Positions 59,901-64,000 of a stretch of 64,000 bases of DNA are shown in pieces. The stretch comes from Hyparrhenia diplandra. Lineage: Eukaryota > Streptophyta > Magnoliopsida > Poales > Poaceae. Under the pieces are notes generated by a model. That model did no database searches. It worked only from the letters and a program-made list of their open reading frames with translations, and was not told the DNA's origin. A program made the translations under genes and the position numbers. The stretch is taken from the NCBI GenBank assembly GCA_015847255.1, contig JADLZK010007840.1:864049-928048 (forward strand). Direction: 5' to 3'. The stretch's first letter is position 1. Each line of letters begins with the position of its first letter.

Positions 59901-62122
59901 GCTTGCGTAACTTGGGCGCCGCTGAGCACCGCTGGGCGGCGGCACCCGCGCGCGTCGTCATCCATCAGCACGCGCCCGGGGGCGCCATGAAGCGGCGGCG
60001 AACCTCCGTAGAGGGAGGGTCCGTCGATGCCGCCGTGAAGGTGCCCGGTGGGGTGGCCCGGAGGACCCCGCGGAGCGGTGTCCGTCAGGTCGTGATGGTG
60101 GTCGGGCGTAGGTAGTCGATGCGTGTGCACGAGGCGCCATTGCCCACGATGGATCGGGACGGGGGCCGCCGGCCGGCTCATCGATGGAAGGAACCCGGGC
60201 GCTCGTGGCTCCGACCACGCCCGCATGGCCCGGCGTCGGAAGCGGTGGTGAATTTGGGGGCAGGTGCGCGGCGGGGGAGGTGGACGACCGCTCACGCAGC
60301 CGGAGGGCCGCGACAGCGCTGTTCGTCTCGCGATCATGCGTTGAGTATCAGCAACAAGGGCGCTGGTGGCTGACGATCGCCCGACCACCGTGGAGAGGGA
60401 ATCAAGGTGCGAGGGGGGCGCCGGGGTGAGGAAGCATCGGAGAGGGACGAGGGTATGAGGAGGGGGGCCTGCGGAGGAGGAGCCGGAGGCGCACGGAGAT
60501 GGCGGCGTGGAGGCGGGACCGACGGGGGGAGGAGGTCCCGACATTGCCGATACCAAGCTATTAGCAACCCTAGTCCCAGGAGGAGGCCGGCTAGGGCAAA
60601 TTCCGGCTCCCTAAGGAAGCCGGAAACAATAGATTGTTTCTGCTTAATTAATTCAAAAGGTATCTTACAATATATATAGCTCTCTCTTGCTAATAAATAG
60701 AAATAATCTAATAATAATCCTATAATTTGATAACGTGGGCCTTGAGGCCAACTCCTGACCGGCTGTGGTCAGCCACGCGCCTCCACGGCGCGAGTATCCC
60801 ACGCCGGTCATAACAGCATCATACACATCTAACTATCTGCTGTGATTCTATTTACCCCCTTTCTGTCTGTCAAAATGCAGGATGGCACACATACTTCTGG
60901 TTAGCTTTCTTGCCTCTATTTGTAAGTATAATACATTTCCTTCCGCTTTGTGTTGATTGAATTCAGATATTCGGCCTTTAATTGTTGAACTCTAACTGTC
61001 ATGTCCAAGAAGTTTGACTACAAACACTTAATTTGAATGAGAGCCTTTGGCCTTTCATTTTTGAACCCTTAACTGTCATATCCAAGAAGTTTGACTACAA
61101 ACACTATTTATTTGAATGAATGCGAGCCGTCCCTAAATAAAGTGGTAAATTGCAGCTCTTACTTATTGTTGGTGCCAAACTAAGAGCACATTATTACTCG
61201 GTTGGCTCAAGACGCAGCAGCATCATTATCCAATAATACAGCGCAAGCTCCAAAAATAAAGCCATCCAAGGACCATTTCTGGTTTCACAAGCCTGAACTC
61301 GTCCTTCATTTGATTCATTTCATCCTGTTCCAGAATTCGTTCAAGACTGGGTTTTTCTTCTGGGTTCTGGTACGTCCCCTGATGTTCACTTCATTTTCCA
61401 TGCATCTGACCTTGGAGCTAACAATAATCACTACATAGGTATCAGAAGGGTTCGGTCCGTGCATGATGGAACAGAAGCCTTATGCCATTTCCAGACTTGT
61501 TATCGGGTCAGTGAAAGTTTGGATTGCTTGAGAAATCTAGAACATTGTCCTGTCGATGGCATGTCTCCTTGTTACGACGAAGATCATTAGCACATAAGAC
61601 CTCTCAATTATAGATGGATAGCATACAATCAGGTCGTTGCATCACTCCTGACAGTGAATTTTGTGGTGTTTTTACAGGGTGATCATTGAAGTCATGTGCA
61701 GCTATATCACGCTGCCACTATACGCCATCGTCACCCATGTAAGCTCCAAGGACCCTCGTTAATGTTGATCATATATAAGCTGGATTACTTTGAGCATTGA
61801 TTCGCTATTTGTGATGATCCAGATGACCGGGAGATCAAGCTGCATGGTTTTGGGTCCGACGCACGAGTCTGTCCATGGCTGGCTCGCCGAGAGGACCCGC
61901 CTGGCGCCCAAGGAGCGGTCGGGGCTTGCGCAACATGCTGATGGCGCCCGCCGTCCGGGACGATGGTCGTCACCGTCGACGACGACGTCGCTGTGGCTGC
62001 GACAGCCGCAGGCCAAGGACCATGAAATTCCTAGCAAACACCACACCAGCAGGGCAGGCTCGGACGCTGCGGAAAATTCCTCGTGTCGGGAGCAGGCTGG
62101 ACGCTCTGATCCCATGTTGTAA
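50904..62122 (+). CDS. MLO-family seven-transmembrane protein, possibly degraded
   Basis: MLO proteins are seven-transmembrane, calmodulin-binding plasma-membrane proteins (Ca2+ channels in recent work) affecting powdery mildew susceptibility, root and pollen-tube behaviour. Exons are seen at 50904-51016 (VAFTPTWVVAIVCFVVVSIA), 51980-52038, 52387-52541 (IPETSTAFMVPCKRG), 52689-52805 (LEALHQLHIFIFVLGLVHVV), 52884-52936, about 54343-54471 (GFWMRLAVVSWI), 55111-55185, 55291-55377, 55451-55500 (SWYLWLFVIFFLLLI), 60881-60921 (WHTYFWLAFLPLF), 61156-61369, 61439-61506, 61678-61738 (CSYITLPLYAIVTH) and 61823-62122. The intron between 55500 and 60881 holds a 5.1-kb retrotransposon. Frame breaks occur near 50,907, 52,400, 54,405-54,425 (including a TAA), 55,350 (2 bp) and 61,183. 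These exceed simple homopolymer errors, so the gene may be decaying. The 3' end is uncertain. Confidence 0.85.
51390..51631. mobile_element. Stowaway-like MITE in MLO intron 1, about 242 bp
   Basis: Starts CTCCTTCCATTCCAAATTGT and ends TTGGAATGGAGGAAC, flanked by TA. It is diverged, hence an old copy. Confidence 0.75.
53100..53600. other. MLO intron 5 segment, possible old repeat; poly(C) tract at 53,553-53,575
   Basis: The segment starts GAGGCCGTCTCTAGGAAATT and GGGCCCT recurs. It reads like degraded repeat DNA but has no diagnostic ends. The C run (CCCCCCCCCCCCC with ACCCC interruptions) is a likely trouble spot for sequencing. Confidence 0.35.
55735..56112 (-). repeat. 3' LTR (left copy) of the Ty3/gypsy element
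   Basis: 378 bp, starting TGTTAGCAACCGTAG and ending GCCGGTCATAACA. It carries about 120 bp (55,760-55,880) that the right LTR lacks. A polypurine tract (AAGGCGGGGAGAGA on the minus strand, 56,113-56,126) adjoins it. Confidence 0.92.
60559..60815 (-). repeat. 5' LTR (right copy) of the Ty3/gypsy element
   Basis: 257 bp, nearly identical to the left LTR outside one internal deletion. Its inner border is altered (TATTAG for TGTTAG). Next to it on the minus strand is TGGTATCGGCAATGTCGG (60,538-60,555), a primer-binding site resembling the initiator-methionine tRNA type TGGTATCAGAGC. Confidence 0.9.
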
Positions 62123-62938
62123 CGTCAACGTTGCCTCGTGTGTTAACGGTACGGGCAGGACGGGACGCGTCGTCGCCATGGCATGTCATGCATGTGCGAC
62201 GCTACAACGTTTAAGTGGCACACAGACAGCCGGTGGTTCCGTGGCCCAGCACTAGCTAGCATGGCCTGCTGATGCCTGGTTGCCTTGCTGTAAAGGAGAG
62301 CTGGGAGTATATAACCCATTATCCATGTCTGAAGCTGAATCAAGCTCGCTGCGATCCATTGCAATGTAGGAGGAGCAGCAGGCTGGAGCGGTGAGCGTCT
62401 GAAGAGAGTGATGGACGGACGGACGGAAAAGGACCATGCGTGTCTGTGCTCGCTGCCAGTATGTACTGGTAGTACGAAGCCTGGAGGCAGAACCGGAGAA
62501 GGGGAGGCGGCGCTTTCGGTGCGTCCGCCATTAGGTACGTGCGTGTCCTTGGACGGGCGTGTGCGCGTGCGCACGCCAATGGTGGATGCGACGGCGACGG
62601 CGTACGTAGGGCAGGGGGAACTAGTGAAGGAGAGGCGCGCAGCGTCGCATCGATCCAGTGGTACGAGTATCTGAAAACGCAGCATCGGGGGATTACATCC
62701 ATGCACACGCACATGCATCGTCAGGGTCTGTCATGGATAGATGCATCGTGCATCGATCGATCTTGTCAGGGGGCGCAAATGGGCGGGCAGGCAGAGCGCC
62801 GCTACTACGGCTATGGGTGTGTTTGGTTTTGGACGAGGGTTGTATCCGTGTTTCGGAAAAGACGACGTTTGGTGAGATTGTATGAGCGGATGAAAAAAAA
62901 GTGGTTGGTTGACTGCATCTGCATGAGCGGATGCAATA
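62123..62938. other. Region downstream of MLO, no gene recognised
   Basis: Moderately GC-rich sequence that may include the MLO 3' UTR. Short open frames on both strands show no domain. Confidence 0.45.
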
Positions 62939-63467
62939 CTCCCTCCGTCCGTAAATATATGCACGTTTACGATTCAAAAAAAATCTCAAAATAAACAGCC
63001 TCGATGGGCATCTCAAGCCTGCTAAACGGCTTGAGCCTGCAACTTGTACAGGCGTGGACAGGAGCAAATATAAAACAAACAAGACTGCCGAGTGTTCTTC
63101 ACCACACATTTCATCCCAGGGAGCGGAGGCAGAACAAGGCCTCGTTTAGTTGGTGAAATATTTTGGGTTCTAAGCATCGTAGCGACTTTTCGTTTGTATT
63201 TGGTAATTGTTGTCTCACCATGACTAGGCTCGAAGATTTGTCTCGCAAAGATTTGTACCCGCACTTTTTGGGGTTCCTTTTAAGTGAACTAAACATGGCA
63301 TAAAAAAGAAGGCTTGTAGCATGCAACTTGGGTCTGGAGTCCTCTCTTCACTTCTCTTGGTATGTATAGGATGTTAGATCCTCTTTAGGGGTATTTTGGT
63401 AATTTCCACGGCTGCATTGAGCTTTGTGCCCGAATCCTAAACGTGCAGATATTTGCGGACGGAGGAG
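62939..63467. mobile_element. Stowaway MITE split by a nested insertion
   Basis: The left end CTCCCTCCGTCCGTAAATAT with TATGCACGTTTACG and the right end CTAAACGTGCAGATATTTGC with GGACGGAGGAG match as inverted arms and are flanked by TA. The 529-bp span is too long for this family because another element sits inside. Confidence 0.75.
63138..63300. mobile_element. Nested Tourist-like MITE, about 160 bp
   Basis: GGCCTCGTTTAGTTGGTGAA on the left and GTGAACTAAACATGGC on the right are inverted and lie inside the Stowaway copy. The exact borders and target duplication are unclear. Confidence 0.55.
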
Positions 63468-63524
63468 TATGTGTAAAATGAGATTGATGCGTGGGCCTAC
63501 TATTCTCGACTCCCTAAGAATATA

Positions 63525-63766
63525 CTCCCTCTCAGATTCCATTAAGATTGTCGTTTTAAACTTTTGAATGCAGTGTTGGACCATTCATTTTATTCAAATT
63601 ATTTTAGCAAATTATAAAATAAATAAATTATAATTAAAGTATCTCCAATGATAAAATAATAAGTTATAACAAATAAATAATATTTATATATAATTTTTAA
63701 ATAAGATGAATGATCAAATAAAATGGCGCGGAGTCTAAAGCGGCAATCTCAATGGGATGGAGAGAG
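63525..63766. mobile_element. Stowaway-like MITE, 242 bp
   Basis: Starts CTCCCTCTCAGATTCCATTA and ends CAATGGGATGGAGAGAG, flanked by TA. The interior is AT-rich with no coding frame. Confidence 0.75.
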
Positions 63767-64000
63767 TACACACCAATTGATGCATGCATAAGGGGAACAT
63801 ATATATGAACCAAACATGCCCTGTATGAAATATAGGCTTTAGCTTCATGCATCATGGGTCTGTTTGAGTTATGAACATAGGCCTGTTTGGTTGGCTCTGC
63901 TCGAGCTGTTCGGGACAGGCATGGTTTTCAAGTGTCTAAAGGATCATCTGCCTAGCCAGGCACAACTTGCTAGGGCCTGGAAAGCAAACACGCCCAAGGT

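Larger units (their letters stand above)
55735..60815 (-). mobile_element. Ty3/gypsy LTR retrotransposon, chromovirus type, with GCATC target duplication
   Basis: The element is 5,081 bp with LTRs at 55735-56112 (378 bp) and 60559-60815 (257 bp), ends TGTTAG and CATAACA. GCATC at 55730-55734 and 60816-60820 is an exact 5-bp target duplication. It is inserted antisense to the MLO gene. In element order: a gag-like block (FPTFDGSVDP, about 59,850-59,910), an aspartic protease relic (VALLDS, about 59,015-59,050), reverse transcriptase (FCIDYR, about 58,400; the DDILIY active-site region about 58,085-58,120), RNase H start (GYYRKFIKDF, about 57,840-57,870), integrase (DISMDFIEG, about 57,090-57,120; WAEYCYNT, about 56,740) and a chromodomain-like C-terminus (about 56,170-56,230). 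Many frame breaks make it non-coding as given. Small size and chromodomain suggest the Reina clade. Confidence 0.93.

Overview
This window is nuclear DNA of a grass, most likely rice or a close Oryza relative. Every recognisable gene is a plant gene with GT-AG introns. GC-rich first exons alternate with AT-rich intergenic DNA, and the spaces are filled with grass-type MITEs (Stowaway, Tourist/PIF-like, CACTA and hAT ends). The proteins match grass versions of sterol C-24 methyltransferase 1, V-ATPase subunit G, a LEA_2 protein, a PXC3-like LRR receptor kinase, ribosomal protein S2 (uS5), a WrbA/FQR1 quinone reductase, shugoshin 1 and an MLO protein. From memory, rice SMT1 lies on chromosome 7, but I could not check synteny.

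Layout. At 1-3 kb are the first seven coding exons of SMT1 (minus strand; the 3' part is outside the window). At 4-8 kb is gene-free DNA with small tandem duplications and a hAT-like candidate. At 8.2-9.8 kb is an intact VHA-G (+). At 11.4-14.2 kb is a two-exon LEA_2 gene (-), followed by a CACTA MITE. At 17.2-20.1 kb is the LRR receptor pseudokinase (-), with an 88-bp Ds-like element inside its last exon. At 20.6-22.6 kb are two TIR elements with TAA target duplications. At 26.1-28.9 kb is RPS2 (+) with a textbook ribosomal-protein promoter. At 30.8-31.5 kb is FQR1 (+). At 32.4-37.5 kb is shugoshin (-), carrying an internal tandem duplication of a four-exon block. At 42.3-43.9 kb is an LRR-XII receptor pseudogene. 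At 43.9-49.8 kb is a dense TIR-transposon island whose elements carry GC-rich, gene-like cargo. At 50.9-62.1 kb is an MLO gene split by a 5.1-kb chromovirus-type Ty3/gypsy element in one intron. At 62.9-63.8 kb are nested MITEs.

The genes are ordinary independent housekeeping, signalling and meiosis genes. They do not form an operon-like or clustered pathway, and I see no CRISPR array, prokaryotic system or biosynthetic cluster. The most informative signals are structural: the shugoshin exon-block duplication, the exonic Ds-like insertion, exact target duplications around several transposons, a paralogous empty site inside the same window, and a recurring pattern of one-base indels in nearly every conserved gene. 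The last pattern looks like sequencing or assembly error rather than parallel gene death, and anyone using these coordinates should allow for it.
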